This document shows positions 18,888 to 27,454 of a stretch of 64,000 bases of DNA, piece after piece. This stretch comes from Trichocoleus sp. (GTDB taxonomy: Bacteria; Cyanobacteriota; Cyanobacteriia; Elainellales; Elainellaceae). Made by a program: the position numbers and the translations under genes. Every line of letters starts with the position of its first letter. The stretch's first letter is position 1. The DNA lies in the NCBI GenBank assembly GCA_036702865.1, contig DATNQD010000071.1, forward strand, positions 1-64,000, written 5' to 3'. Below the pieces are notes generated by a model. The model searched no databases. It saw nothing but the letters and a program-made list of their open reading frames with translations, and was not told the origin of the DNA.

Positions 18888-19619
18888 ATGAGCAGCCCAT
18901 CCTCACAGAAGCATGAAGAATCTCTGGTGCAAGTGTCAGCGGGTTCAGTTGTGCTAGAAGGAAATTTGAGTGTGCCATTGAATGCGATCGGCGTTGTGCT
19001 ATTTGCTCATGGGAGTGGCAGTAGTCGGCATAGCCCCCGTAATCGCTCTGTGGCAGAAACTCTGCAAGCAACGGGATTGGCAACGCTACTGATCGATTTA
19101 CTGACAGATGAAGAAGAAGTGGTTGATAGCCGCACTAGAGAATTGCGCTTTGACATTGGGCTGTTGCGCGATCGCTTGATCAGTGCGATCGATTGGCTCA
19201 CCCAAAACTCAGACACCTGTGATCTCAGAATTGGCTGTTTTGGAGCCAGCACTGGGGCAGCAAGCGCACTCATGGCAGCCGCAGAACGTCCGGAAAGGGT
19301 TTATGCAGTGGTATCGCGGGGAGGTCGTCCAGATTTAGCCTATCCTGTTCTCGATCGAGTTCAGGCTCCAACCTTGCTGATTGTGGGGGAGAACGATCCG
19401 ATCGTGATTGATCTGAATCAGCAGGCAATGACGCATCTTCTTTGCGAAAAGCAGATTAAGATTATCCCTAAAGCCACTCATCTATTTGAAGAACCGGGAG
19501 CACTCTCTGAGGTCGCTCGATTCGCAGGGCTTTGGTTTCACCAGCATCTTTTGCCACCGAAAGAACTGGGACCACACCTGGCTAATTTGGATGAGGAAGG
19601 CAACTGGGAGGAACTATGA
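18888..19619 (+). CDS. Dienelactone-hydrolase-like alpha/beta hydrolase
   Basis: 243 residues from ATG 18888; an in-frame upstream ATG would overlap the SDR relic and adds a non-family extension. Oxyanion region VVLFAHGSGSSRHSPRNR, nucleophile Ser in CFGASTGAAS, Asp in VGENDPIVID, and His in KATHLFEEPG complete the triad. Typical of small cytosolic DLH-family hydrolases found beside phosphoribosyltransferases or stress genes. Its stop overlaps the next start (ATGA), indicating translational coupling. Substrate unknown. Confidence 0.85.
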   Translation: MSSPSSQKHEESLVQVSAGSVVLEGNLSVPLNAIGVVLFAHGSGSSRHSPRNRSVAETLQATGLATLLIDLLTDEEEVVDSRTRELRFDIGLLRDRLISAIDWLTQNSDTCDLRIGCFGASTGAASALMAAAERPERVYAVVSRGGRPDLAYPVLDRVQAPTLLIVGENDPIVIDLNQQAMTHLLCEKQIKIIPKATHLFEEPGALSEVARFAGLWFHQHLLPPKELGPHLANLDEEGNWEEL

Positions 19620-19834
19620 CGACCGAACATCCACCATACCGTGATGAACTGAGCCTATCAGATGCGGCTGAAGAACTGGGCAAAAAAGCATTGCAGCTTG
19701 GGTTAATTCACAGCTTTGTGGTGCGCCATTTTGCTGACAGTAGCCAGTTTTATATTCCCGATGAGCATCAAGAGGCACTGACTCCAGAAGAAGCCTATTT
19801 GCAGCTTAAAAAATTAGTTGAACGATCGGATTAA
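19616..19834 (+). CDS. Small conserved-looking protein coupled to the hydrolase
   Basis: 72 residues, starting in the ATGA overlap with the hydrolase stop, with GGGAGGA upstream. Acidic; probable helix LSDAAEELGKKALQLGLI followed by FVVRHFADSSQFYIPDEHQEAL. Not recognised. The tight coupling argues for a real gene functioning with the hydrolase. A broken pyruvate-oxidase-like gene begins 12 bp downstream. Confidence 0.65.
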   Translation: MTTEHPPYRDELSLSDAAEELGKKALQLGLIHSFVVRHFADSSQFYIPDEHQEALTPEEAYLQLKKLVERSD

Positions 19835-19845
19835 CGAGGTGAACT

Positions 19846-20288
19846 ATGACCACAACCGCCGCAGATCTCCTGCTTGAAACGCTTCTAAACTAAGACGTGC
19901 AGGTTATCTTTGGGTTACCGGGTGACGGCATCAACGACATCATGGAAGCCCTCTGTCAGCGTCAGGATCAGCTTCGCTTTATTCAGGTGCGGCACGAAGA
20001 AACCTCAGATTGTTGCGGGTGAATTCGGTAAGCGATTATCGGATACTGCGATCGTCTTTGCCGATTCTGGCATCAATACAGTTCATATTCGGCACGCAGG
20101 CTTCAATAGCTTGTGGGTTGCCTTATGCGATCGTCGATCATCTAGCGCCGCTGGTGCCACCCAAAATCAAGTCTGAGGAAGCCGAAAAACTGTCTGAGGC
20201 ACTCAAACGAGGGGAACCAAGCCGTGGAGAAATTGCCGCGAATATTGTCTAGCTCTCAGATATTTCAACCGTGCGAGAACTGATCTAA
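19846..20288 (+). pseudogene. Relic of a TPP-dependent pyruvate-oxidase-like gene
   Basis: Starts ATG with a good frame, MTTTAADLLLETLLN, then TAA at codon 16. The same frame continues VQVIFGLPGDGIND and RFIQVRHEE, the N-terminal hallmark of PoxB/acetolactate-synthase-type enzymes. After this the frame is lost. A middle fragment (AGEFGKRLSDTAIVFADSG) and the C-terminus (PPKIKSEEAEKLSEALKRG) follow in other frames, ending near 20288. A full gene is about 550-600 codons; about 150 remain, so most of the gene is deleted, with at least one internal stop and one frameshift. Confidence 0.85.
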
Positions 20289-20456
20289 AAGCGTTATTGA
20301 AATGCTAGAAGCCAAGCGATCGTCTGTTTCGCCTGCTAAAACGGTAAATATTTGCCTAAGATTGGTTTCCTTTCAGACTAAAGACAGTACGATTCGCATT
20401 TATATTTCTTTACTACTCGTCAATCGTGGTGTTGATTATTAGCCTGTTTATTTAAC

Positions 20457-21992
20457 ATGAGTCACAACTACTTCATTGGGGTTGATATTGGCACAACCAG
20501 TACCAAGGCAATTGTTTTTTCTGCCGTAGGTGACGTTAAAGGCATGGGAAATAAGGGTTATCCCCTGCTGGTGCCTCAACTTGGTTGGGCAGAACAAGAC
20601 CCAGATGCCATTTTTAAAGCGATGATCGCAGCAATTCGCGATGCTGTCAGTCAATCGGGTGTATTGCAATCGCAAATTGCAGCCGTTAGCTTTAGTGGGG
20701 CAATGCATAGCGTCATTGCGATCGATGCCCAAGGAGAGCCGCTACATCATGCCATTATTTGGGCAGATAATCGCAGTGTTGCCCAAACTGCGCGACTGAA
20801 ACAGGATGGTTTTGGGCATTCACTCTACCTCCGAACAGGCACTCCCATCCACCCCATGTCACCATTACCAAAACTGATGTGGATGCGAGAGGAGAACCCA
20901 AATATTTTTGAACGTGCAGTTCGGTTTATCTCGATTAAAGAATACGTTCTCTACCAATTGTTGAATCACTTCATTGTTGATTACTCGATCGCATCTGCAA
21001 CTGGATTATTGAATCTGGAGCGACTTCAGTGGGATGAAACCGCACTTGCAACGGCAGGGATTCGGGCTGAGCAACTCAGTCAACTGGTGCCGACGACCCA
21101 TGTTTTGCGGGGCATGAAACCAGAGTATGCGGCAGCAATGGGGCTTGCGCCTGACACGCCGATCGTTGTTGGGGCAAATGATGGATGTCTGGCTAATTTG
21201 GGAGTCGGAGCGATCGCCCCTCACCAGATTGCCATTACCATTGGCACAAGTAGCGCCGTTCGTGCTGTTATCCCTAAACCCAAAACGGATGAGAAGGAGC
21301 GAACATTCTGCTACGCGCTGACCGAAGATCATTGGGTGATCGGTGGACCTTCTAATAACGGCGGAATTGTTTTGCGGTGGCTGCGGGATAATTTTTGTCA
21401 GATTGAAGTGGAGCAAGCCAAGCAGCAAGGCATTGACCCTTATGATTTAATGGTGCAAGCCGCGACCCAAATTGCTCCCGGTGCAGAAGGATTAATCTGT
21501 TTGCCTTTCCTCTCAGGAGAACGGGCACCTTACTGGAACCCCAATGCACGCGGCATTTTCTTTGGAGTGGGATTACACCATCACAAAGCTCACTTCATTC
21601 GATCGGTGCTGGAAGGCGTTTTATTTGCAGTTTATAGCATTACGTTGGCATTGCGAGATCTGGCTGGAACTGCCCAAGAAATTCGGGCATCCGGTGGTTT
21701 TGCTCGTTCAGCCCCTTGGCGAGAAATGGCAGCAGACCTATTCGGCTCTGAAGTGCTGGTTCCGCAAGTGTATGAAGGTAGTGCATTTGGTGCAGCAGCA
21801 TTGGGAATGTATGCGGTGCAAGCGATCTCTCATCTAGAAGATGTGGAGAAATTGATCCAAATTGGCGATCGCCACTCACCCAATCTCGATTTTTTCAATA
21901 CCTATCAACAATTATTCTCGGTTTATGAGCGAGTTTATGCTGGCGTTGTCGAAGAATTCACAACATTAGCCGCGTTTCAACGACAAGAGTGA
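20457..21992 (+). CDS. gntK: FGGY-family gluconokinase
   Basis: 511 residues, full length for the FGGY kinase family. The N-terminal ATPase lobe begins YFIGVDIGTTSTKAIVF; FSGAMHSVIAID and WADNRS follow. The C-terminal lobe has GANDGCLANLGVGA, TIGTSSAVRAV, and GAEGLICLPFLSGERAPYWNPNARG. It ends ASGGFARSAPWREMAADLFG and then VYEGSAFGAAALG. The pattern matches gluconate kinases rather than xylulose or glycerol kinases. It phosphorylates gluconate to 6-phosphogluconate for the pentose phosphate route. It is the main intact enzyme in a stretch of decayed genes. Confidence 0.8.
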   Translation: MSHNYFIGVDIGTTSTKAIVFSAVGDVKGMGNKGYPLLVPQLGWAEQDPDAIFKAMIAAIRDAVSQSGVLQSQIAAVSFSGAMHSVIAIDAQGEPLHHAIIWADNRSVAQTARLKQDGFGHSLYLRTGTPIHPMSPLPKLMWMREENPNIFERAVRFISIKEYVLYQLLNHFIVDYSIASATGLLNLERLQWDETALATAGIRAEQLSQLVPTTHVLRGMKPEYAAAMGLAPDTPIVVGANDGCLANLGVGAIAPHQIAITIGTSSAVRAVIPKPKTDEKERTFCYALTEDHWVIGGPSNNGGIVLRWLRDNFCQIEVEQAKQQGIDPYDLMVQAATQIAPGAEGLICLPFLSGERAPYWNPNARGIFFGVGLHHHKAHFIRSVLEGVLFAVYSITLALRDLAGTAQEIRASGGFARSAPWREMAADLFGSEVLVPQVYEGSAFGAAALGMYAVQAISHLEDVEKLIQIGDRHSPNLDFFNTYQQLFSVYERVYAGVVEEFTTLAAFQRQE

Positions 21993-22054
21993 TAGACATA
22001 ACTCGATCGCAGTGTGTCCTTGAGCAGTTTGAGGTGCTGTCAATTGTCCTCATA

Positions 22055-22375
22055 CTAAAAGGAAAATAGTTCTTCTGCGCTCGAAGGATGAACGCCGAGC
22101 ATTTGTTCTCATGGAGAGCGATCGCGGCACTTTAAACAATTTCTGCTGTATTTTCACCAGCCATGTGAATCCCCAGAATTCGATCACTGTTTCCATCAAC
22201 TACCCCTTCGATCAACGCTTTTTGTTGATGTTTCGCCAAGCTATATCGAAGCTGTTTACAGTTTGTGCAGTCTTCAACAGCGTAAATGTGGGGCTGGGTG
22301 GTGCAGCTCTGTTTGTTTGTCTACCGCGATCGCTTTACCGTTTTCTCAAGGAGCTATCTCCTTCGATCCAACAGA
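22055..22375 (-). pseudogene. Relic of a glutathione-reductase-like flavoenzyme
   Basis: On the minus strand, pieces in shifting frames read AIAVDKQTELHHPAP, HIYAVEDCTN, ALIEGVVDGNSDRILG, IHMAGENTAEIV (then TAA), AAIALHE and MLGVHPSSAEEL. These match in order the C-terminal half of glutathione reductase or a related disulfide reductase. At least two frameshifts, an internal stop and a deletion before the active-site His (HPSSAEE) are present. The FAD-binding N-terminus is absent. The relic ends right beside the MerR gene stop. Confidence 0.85.
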
Positions 22376-22379
22376 CGTA

Positions 22380-23102
22380 CTATTGCATCGCCCTACCCAT
22401 ATATTCCATCAGTGCTGCATCGACAGTACCCTGACTGGCAACTTCGGCTCCCTCCTGCTGATACATCTGGTTTAAGGATTGCTCAATTCCAGGATCGCCG
22501 CCTGTGAACTCTGCAATTAGCGATCGCCAGCGTCGTGCTAGAGCTTGCACCGATTCACTCGCCGGATCAGTTCCATTTGCCATTTCCGCGCGAACTTGCT
22601 CAATCAGTTCCTGCCATTCTCCTTCGACTTGCCGAATTCGCTCCTGACCAAGCAGATTCTCTCTGGTTTTGAGATATTCTTGCTGTTCTGGGGTGTAATA
22701 TTTTCCAACCATTGTTGTAACCTCAATTAATTCAATGAATTCCCGGACTGAAACTGCCTCAGTCAATTGCAAGCGGGTAGCAATTACCTCTAGCCGTGCA
22801 TAAAGCTGCTGCTGTAAGGCGATTTGCTCCTTCAGTTGAGCGAGATGTAGCTGCACCACATGATGAGGGGAAAACTTGCTCTGCTCTAAACACTCCCGGA
22901 TTTGTTCCAGAGAGAAGCCAATCTGCCGCAGCGATACGATTTGCTGCAAACGGATGATGTCTGCATCGCTATACAGTCGATAGCCTGCTTCAGTGCGATG
23001 GGACGGCGAGAGTAAGCCAATCTCATCGTAGTAGTGCAGCGTTCGGACGGAGACTCCAGTTTGTTTGGCGAGATCGCCTACCTTTAAAGCAATTGGTTGC
23101 AT
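22380..23102 (-). CDS. MerR-family regulator with TipAS-like domain
   Basis: 240 residues. MerR DNA-binding domain at about 5-75 (LKVGDLAKQTGVSVRTLHYYDEIGLL, then GYRLYSDADIIRLQQI) and a coiled-coil dimer helix (about 78-115). The C-terminal region (about 125-240) with EQQEYLKTRENLLG, WQELIEQVRAEM, and LARRWRSLIAEFTGG is typical of TipAS-type ligand-binding domains. No metal-binding Cys cluster is present. GGGAGG precedes the ATG. The promoter immediately upstream has MerR-type long spacing, so it probably activates itself. Ligand unknown. Confidence 0.87.
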   Translation of the reverse strand: MQPIALKVGDLAKQTGVSVRTLHYYDEIGLLSPSHRTEAGYRLYSDADIIRLQQIVSLRQIGFSLEQIRECLEQSKFSPHHVVQLHLAQLKEQIALQQQLYARLEVIATRLQLTEAVSVREFIELIEVTTMVGKYYTPEQQEYLKTRENLLGQERIRQVEGEWQELIEQVRAEMANGTDPASESVQALARRWRSLIAEFTGGDPGIEQSLNQMYQQEGAEVASQGTVDAALMEYMGRAMQ

Positions 23103-23152
23103 TCCCTCCCTCCCTTTTCGCTCGGAGACTATTCCATTCCGTGGATGAGTCT

Positions 23153-23184
23153 ATGGTAAAAACCTAACGCTACGTCAGAGTCAA
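23153..23184 (-). promoter_or_regulatory. MerR-type promoter of the TipA-like regulator
   Basis: On the minus strand, TTGACT (23184-23179) and TACCAT (23158-23153) are separated by 20 bp, or 19 bp if TTACCA is used. The spacer holds the dyad CTGACG-TAG-CGTTAG (23178-23164). Overlong spacing with a central dyad is the hallmark of promoters twisted open by MerR activators. It lies about 50 bp before the regulator's start codon. Confidence 0.75.
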
Positions 23185-23310
23185 GGGGGTCAGCAAGGAA
23201 ATTGGACTTTGCTGAATCGAAAGATGAAGTTGCGAATTGAGTCCTTGCATTGCCGCCTAAATCGCCTTGAATATAGCAATGCCAGAAACTACAAACAATA
23301 ACAGTCGTAT

Positions 23311-24129
23311 TTACAGTGATGTTTTAAGCTCAGGAAGCGACGAAAGAAACGAGAGCGGTTGACTCATATTGGCAGCAAAGCCCAAAATCGCTCGATCGCG
23401 GTGTTCATACAGTAATTCGCCCTGAGCATTAAACAGGAAAGTTGCACCTCGTTGAGTCAGATAGGCAGAGTTTGGCACGTAGGTCTTCCAGTGACTCAGC
23501 ACTTCTCCCATATTTCGCAGTCGTAAGGTCGCCAGTTCCAACGGACGCTGAAAGCCTTTGCCTCCTGCCCACCGGAAGGAAGAGCCTTTAAGCAACGGTA
23601 GCGGCGGGGCTTGAACCATTTCCTCATCCCCAATTAGCTGAGGAGCCTGCCGATCGCCCCGATATCCCCGCAGGACTTCAGCCAACGTACCGGGACTACC
23701 AATTCCAGCACACATCAGCAGCAGGTTGAGCCAGGCAGTCTGTGTCGTAGAGAGTAGTGGTAACTTAAGCGACAGCCCACCATACAAACCAAGCTGCTGG
23801 TGCAGCACAGCTGTCGGATCTACAAACAAACAAGCGGGCGAAAAGCCAGTATAAGCACAAAACTGCTCCCCCGACGCGCGATCGCCAATTCCAATTGCCC
23901 GGACAACAATACCTGCCTGCTCAAGCTGTTGAGCCTCTCGCTGCAACCACCAGGCATATTCAAGACTGTCAAAATCTCCGAGTTGTGACCAGAGCAGCAC
24001 CAGTTGCCGGGGTGCAGCGCTGCACCCTTCCAGAAGGGGGACAATGGCTCCATCACTAATCCGTTGGCGTTTGGTCTGGCTGAAGCGATCGTATAGCTTC
24101 ATTGCACTGACCTGCTCATCTGCTGTCAT
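23311..24129 (-). CDS. AhpC/TSA-like (PRXL2-type) thioredoxin-fold protein
   Basis: 272 residues. The segment VVRAIGIGDRASGEQFCAYTGF then LFVDPTAVLHQQLGLYGG matches AhpC/TSA antioxidant-like proteins (PF13911 type). However, where these usually have an early Cys-x-x-Cys, this protein has LLWSQLGDFDSLEYAWWL, so the usual redox pair is not visible; the nearby Cys residues lie in LEGCS, FCAY and ACLF. The C-terminal part has SYLTQRGATFLFNAQGELLYEHRD. It starts immediately after the stop of a small upstream ORF (TGAATG), so the two are likely coupled. Activity uncertain. Confidence 0.7.
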   Translation of the reverse strand: MTADEQVSAMKLYDRFSQTKRQRISDGAIVPLLEGCSAAPRQLVLLWSQLGDFDSLEYAWWLQREAQQLEQAGIVVRAIGIGDRASGEQFCAYTGFSPACLFVDPTAVLHQQLGLYGGLSLKLPLLSTTQTAWLNLLLMCAGIGSPGTLAEVLRGYRGDRQAPQLIGDEEMVQAPPLPLLKGSSFRWAGGKGFQRPLELATLRLRNMGEVLSHWKTYVPNSAYLTQRGATFLFNAQGELLYEHRDRAILGFAANMSQPLSFLSSLPELKTSL

Positions 24130-24318
24130 TCAACCCTCTGCTAAAACAATACTGCACAACACTTGGTCTATGCTTCGATCGCCTTCTACAAGACAACGGA
24201 TGTAATACTCCGTTGCGTGAGTGAACTGAAGCAGTAAAGGCTCACCACTCCAGCTCGGCGACGACAGATTGCCAATCTGGAACTGATCATAACTGCCTGT
24301 TTGGTTCTTTTCACCCAT
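24130..24318 (-). CDS. Small hypothetical protein upstream of the AhpC/TSA-like gene
   Basis: 62 residues from ATG 24318. Content LLLQFTHATEYYIRCLVEGDRSIDQVLCSIV looks like a folded small protein, with no transmembrane segment. Its stop codon adjoins the next start (TGAATG), a layout typical of coupled genes. No clear ribosome-binding site and no recognised family, so moderate doubt remains. Confidence 0.45.
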   Translation of the reverse strand: MGEKNQTGSYDQFQIGNLSSPSWSGEPLLLQFTHATEYYIRCLVEGDRSIDQVLCSIVLAEG

Positions 24319-25256
24319 AGCGCCCAACATTACAAAAAATGCCAATTCTGATCCATTGTTGTTACTGAATTATTGTCACTGGCTGGAATGTAAAAAAAAC
24401 TATTTGGAGGATGTTTAAGCGAATTCATCAAAAATTTCTGTAGCCCATATACCTTAATGCCCCTAGCCATTGCATAGCGATTAAAGGGAGCAGGTGAGAG
24501 GAAACATGTTGGCATATCTCCCAAAACCGATCGCGGCAGTTATCCTATCAGTGGCTCAACCAAGTGGCTCAACTCTCTGTTACTCAGTGCTTCTGTCAGG
24601 ATAATTAGTGCAATATGCAACAACTTCACGCGAAACTTAAAGCAACTTTACCTAAAATTTAAAGGTAAAGCTTATGTTTTGGGCTAGTATTCAGACAATC
24701 TAATTTAGTACTTTCTAGAGGTAACACTCAGAAGTGCTTTTATGGCTCCAGTCACTCGCAGACTATGAATCGTTTTAGAAGAAACTGGACAGAAGAGTTG
24801 CGCCATTGTAATCGGGGGAGCGCTTATTTGTTCGCTCCGATGGTCAACTTTAACGTAATGGCTGAAGTGGGTGACACTCCACCATAATGCTGTGAGATAG
24901 CAATCCTATTTGAAGGGATGAAGCAGCGCTGTGTGTGAGATGCTTTCGTAACTCTCATGTTTTTCGATCGCTGAAGATTTCCGTAAAACTAAACTTGCCT
25001 GTTCCTTTGGCAGTGCAAAGTTTGGAAATAATCTTTCTCTGTGCATTAGCAAATTTGCTAACAGCTTATTGTCTTCTTTGGTTCTGGTTTTCCTGCAACC
25101 TGATTTCCTGTCTCATTCATCCTTGCTGCTGCTTCAGTGATGCCAGGACATCGAACAATTGGTTCTCAAATCGGTCTGTGTTAATTCACAACCTATCCAT
25201 AACACCCATTCAATTACTGCAAAATTCTGTCTTCTACCAGTAAAGGTTACTGAAAT
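24319..25256. other. Gene-poor stretch
   Basis: 938 bp without a convincing gene. A small hairpin GGAGCG (24817-24822)/CGCTCC (24833-24838) is not followed by a T-run. An open frame near 24935-25243 has poor composition and no ribosome-binding site. The acetyltransferase promoter must lie near the right end. Confidence 0.4.
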
Positions 25257-25934
25257 ATGAGCATTGCAGAAGCTTCTTTTCAGGAGAAAGTGCTGACTCC
25301 ACAGTCGCGTGCAATTGAGCAAACCCTAATAAACTTACTAGGATGGATACCTCGCCCTTTGGGTCCTTTGCTACGAGGTCAAATTTATCGTCCTATTTTT
25401 GCTCATCTTGGCAAATCAGTGTACATCCAATCAGGCGTAGAGGTATTGGGTGCTAATTTAATTGCGATCGGAGATGAGACAAAAATTCTTCGGGATGTTG
25501 TACTCAATATCCATAACATGAACAGTCAGCTTCACATCGGACGTGAAGTTTGCCTCGATCGTGGGGTAGACATTAGAACTGCAGGTAACGACTGTCGAAT
25601 TGAGATTGGCAATGGATCATATTTAGGACCTTATGTTTGTATGGCAGGGCCTGGACATATTCGCATCGGGGCAAACTGCTTGATCGCTGCTCATAGCGGA
25701 ATTTATGCCAACAATCACAGATCCTATGGCTTAAGCCGGGAAGGAATTGTGATTGAAGATAATTGCTGGTTGGGCAATGGGGTTAAGGTTTTAGATGGAG
25801 TGACGATCGGATGTGGCAGCGTTGTTGGAGCAGGAGCCGTAGTTACCAAAGATATTCCACCCAATTCTGTTGCGGTAGGAGTACCAGCAAAGGTGATCAA
25901 ATCAGCCGAGGAATGTCTAGCTCAAGGCTTGTAG
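25257..25934 (+). CDS. Left-handed beta-helix (hexapeptide) acyltransferase
   Basis: 225 residues. An N-terminal helical part of about 60 residues precedes repeated hexapeptides (IAIGDETKILRD; IEIGNGSYLGPYVCM; IRIGANCLIAAHSGIYANNH). The coil ends VTIGCGSVVGAGAVVTKDIPPNSVAVGVPAKVI, the canonical end of WbbJ/maltose-acetyltransferase-like LbH enzymes. The catalytic His is in YANNHRSY. Such enzymes transfer acetyl groups to sugars of capsule, LPS or exopolysaccharide. A GT4 glycosyltransferase lies nearby on the opposite strand, hinting at a small surface-polysaccharide locus. Confidence 0.85.
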   Translation: MSIAEASFQEKVLTPQSRAIEQTLINLLGWIPRPLGPLLRGQIYRPIFAHLGKSVYIQSGVEVLGANLIAIGDETKILRDVVLNIHNMNSQLHIGREVCLDRGVDIRTAGNDCRIEIGNGSYLGPYVCMAGPGHIRIGANCLIAAHSGIYANNHRSYGLSREGIVIEDNCWLGNGVKVLDGVTIGCGSVVGAGAVVTKDIPPNSVAVGVPAKVIKSAEECLAQGL

Positions 25935-26290
25935 CAGATCGTTTGTCTCGAAATAGGGCGATCGCTGAACATTAGCCTGGGCTTGTTCTTGGCTAGGTTG
26001 AACTCAAGTAAAAGGATGTTGCATTGGTTCGCAATCAGGCACAGCACAGAAAAGATCAAGCGCTGAAGGCACAAGCTGCTGAGAAACAGGTAACTCATAC
26101 TGCAGTTGCAAGATCATTAATGAACTGAGCCAGATGATTGCGAACTATGCTTTACACTTGCAAGTTTTTGTCGGTAATAGTTCGACATTACCAATGCAAA
26201 AGCTGATTTTACAATCTAGTTTTTATGCTAGGTTTGACGACAATGCTGCCTGTCAATCTTCACCACAATCGTACTTGCGTTAGTGCAGTT
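25935..26290. other. Gap between convergent genes
   Basis: 356 bp with no gene and no clear terminator hairpin seen. Confidence 0.35.
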
Positions 26291-27454
26291 CTACCCGACT
26301 AGATGAAGAGGTATTTCTTCACTTAAAACATTCAAAGATGGTGTTAGCACAGGAAGCTTGGTGAGGCTTTCGAGCTTTAACACAAGACTATCGACGTAAA
26401 GCTCACTAGTATGAGCACTGAGGATGAGATCATAACCACGCTCAGCCAAGGCTTCAGCCTGTTCAGGATTATGGAGCAATTTCAGAATTGCTTGTTGCAT
26501 ACTCGATGCGTCTCCTGGTTGAACCCCAATTACATATCCCTGATCAATCAATTTTTCAGCTAAACCGGGAGTACGAGTCATGACAACCGGCTTTCGACAA
26601 GCCATCGCTTCCATCAACACTGTCAGACCAGCAGAATAGTGATTGTTCAGTAAGCTAATTACTACTACATCTGCATCACGGTATAACTGTCGCAGTTCGA
26701 GCCAGTCATGCTGACGAATCAGCATATTTTGTGGAGTTACCTCTGGAAATGTCACACAGGTTTTTGCAGATGCGTTCGGAGAAACGGCACAAATCCTAAC
26801 ATCGACATCCAGATCTTGAGTCGCAATACCGAGCGTTTTATAGTCTCGCTGTTCTAAACCAGCACTCGCGATGATCGGACGAGATTTGTCTGCTAAGGCT
26901 GCACCTGGCGTAAAGAACTTGACATCAGTTTGTTCAGGGAAGAGATGGACTTGATCAGGCGCTAAGTTTAGATAGCAACTCATGGAATCCGCCTTCGCCT
27001 GAGTATTCGTTAGAAAGAGAGCAATCTGTTGTTCGAGTGAAAACAGTTTCAGCACTGTCCGAGTTCGGAGGCGATCGGGTGCCATGACTGGGACAGCTAG
27101 CTTTGGTCGCTTTCCTGCCATTTTGCAAAGAATTGCTAGAGGAATTCCAACATCTTCTCCTGTGCAAAACACCAGGTCATTATCATCAAGCTGTGCAACC
27201 AGAGCACGACCTAATGCCCAATGTTCGGGTTGACCAAAAATTCGAGCGCACAATTTGTCTAAAGCTGAAACTTGATACTGCTCTGGACTATGAACGATCG
27301 CGCCTAACTGCTGGCTTACATCCCACATCACATGTCGGGGACGTTTTCCTTGCTGAGCTTCTTGATTAACCGCTTCTAGATTAAAAGGCACACTTAAAGC
27401 AATGTAATATACCAAAACAACCCCCAGAAGTAATTGAACAATGAACTTTATCAA
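26291..27454 (-). CDS. GT4-family glycosyltransferase
   Basis: 387 residues with a TTG start. An N-terminal hydrophobic helix (about 3-22) may anchor it to the membrane. The C-terminal GT-B half shows the retaining GT4 pattern: LRQLYRDADVVVISLLNNHYSAGLTVLMEAMACRKPVVMTRTPGLAEKLID followed by GVQPGDASSMQQAILKLL, with Glu in LMEAMAC matching the E-x7-E motif region. The start is uncertain: no ATG lies near the TTG in frame, and the next Met is at residue 43. Probably builds an exopolysaccharide or glycolipid; donor and acceptor unknown. Confidence 0.8.
   Translation of the reverse strand: MIKFIVQLLLGVVLVYYIALSVPFNLEAVNQEAQQGKRPRHVMWDVSQQLGAIVHSPEQYQVSALDKLCARIFGQPEHWALGRALVAQLDDNDLVFCTGEDVGIPLAILCKMAGKRPKLAVPVMAPDRLRTRTVLKLFSLEQQIALFLTNTQAKADSMSCYLNLAPDQVHLFPEQTDVKFFTPGAALADKSRPIIASAGLEQRDYKTLGIATQDLDVDVRICAVSPNASAKTCVTFPEVTPQNMLIRQHDWLELRQLYRDADVVVISLLNNHYSAGLTVLMEAMACRKPVVMTRTPGLAEKLIDQGYVIGVQPGDASSMQQAILKLLHNPEQAEALAERGYDLILSAHTSELYVDSLVLKLESLTKLPVLTPSLNVLSEEIPLHLVG

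Noticed and set aside
24817-24838. GGAGCG/CGCTCC hairpin
   Set aside because: Short stem without T-run and not placed at a gene end.
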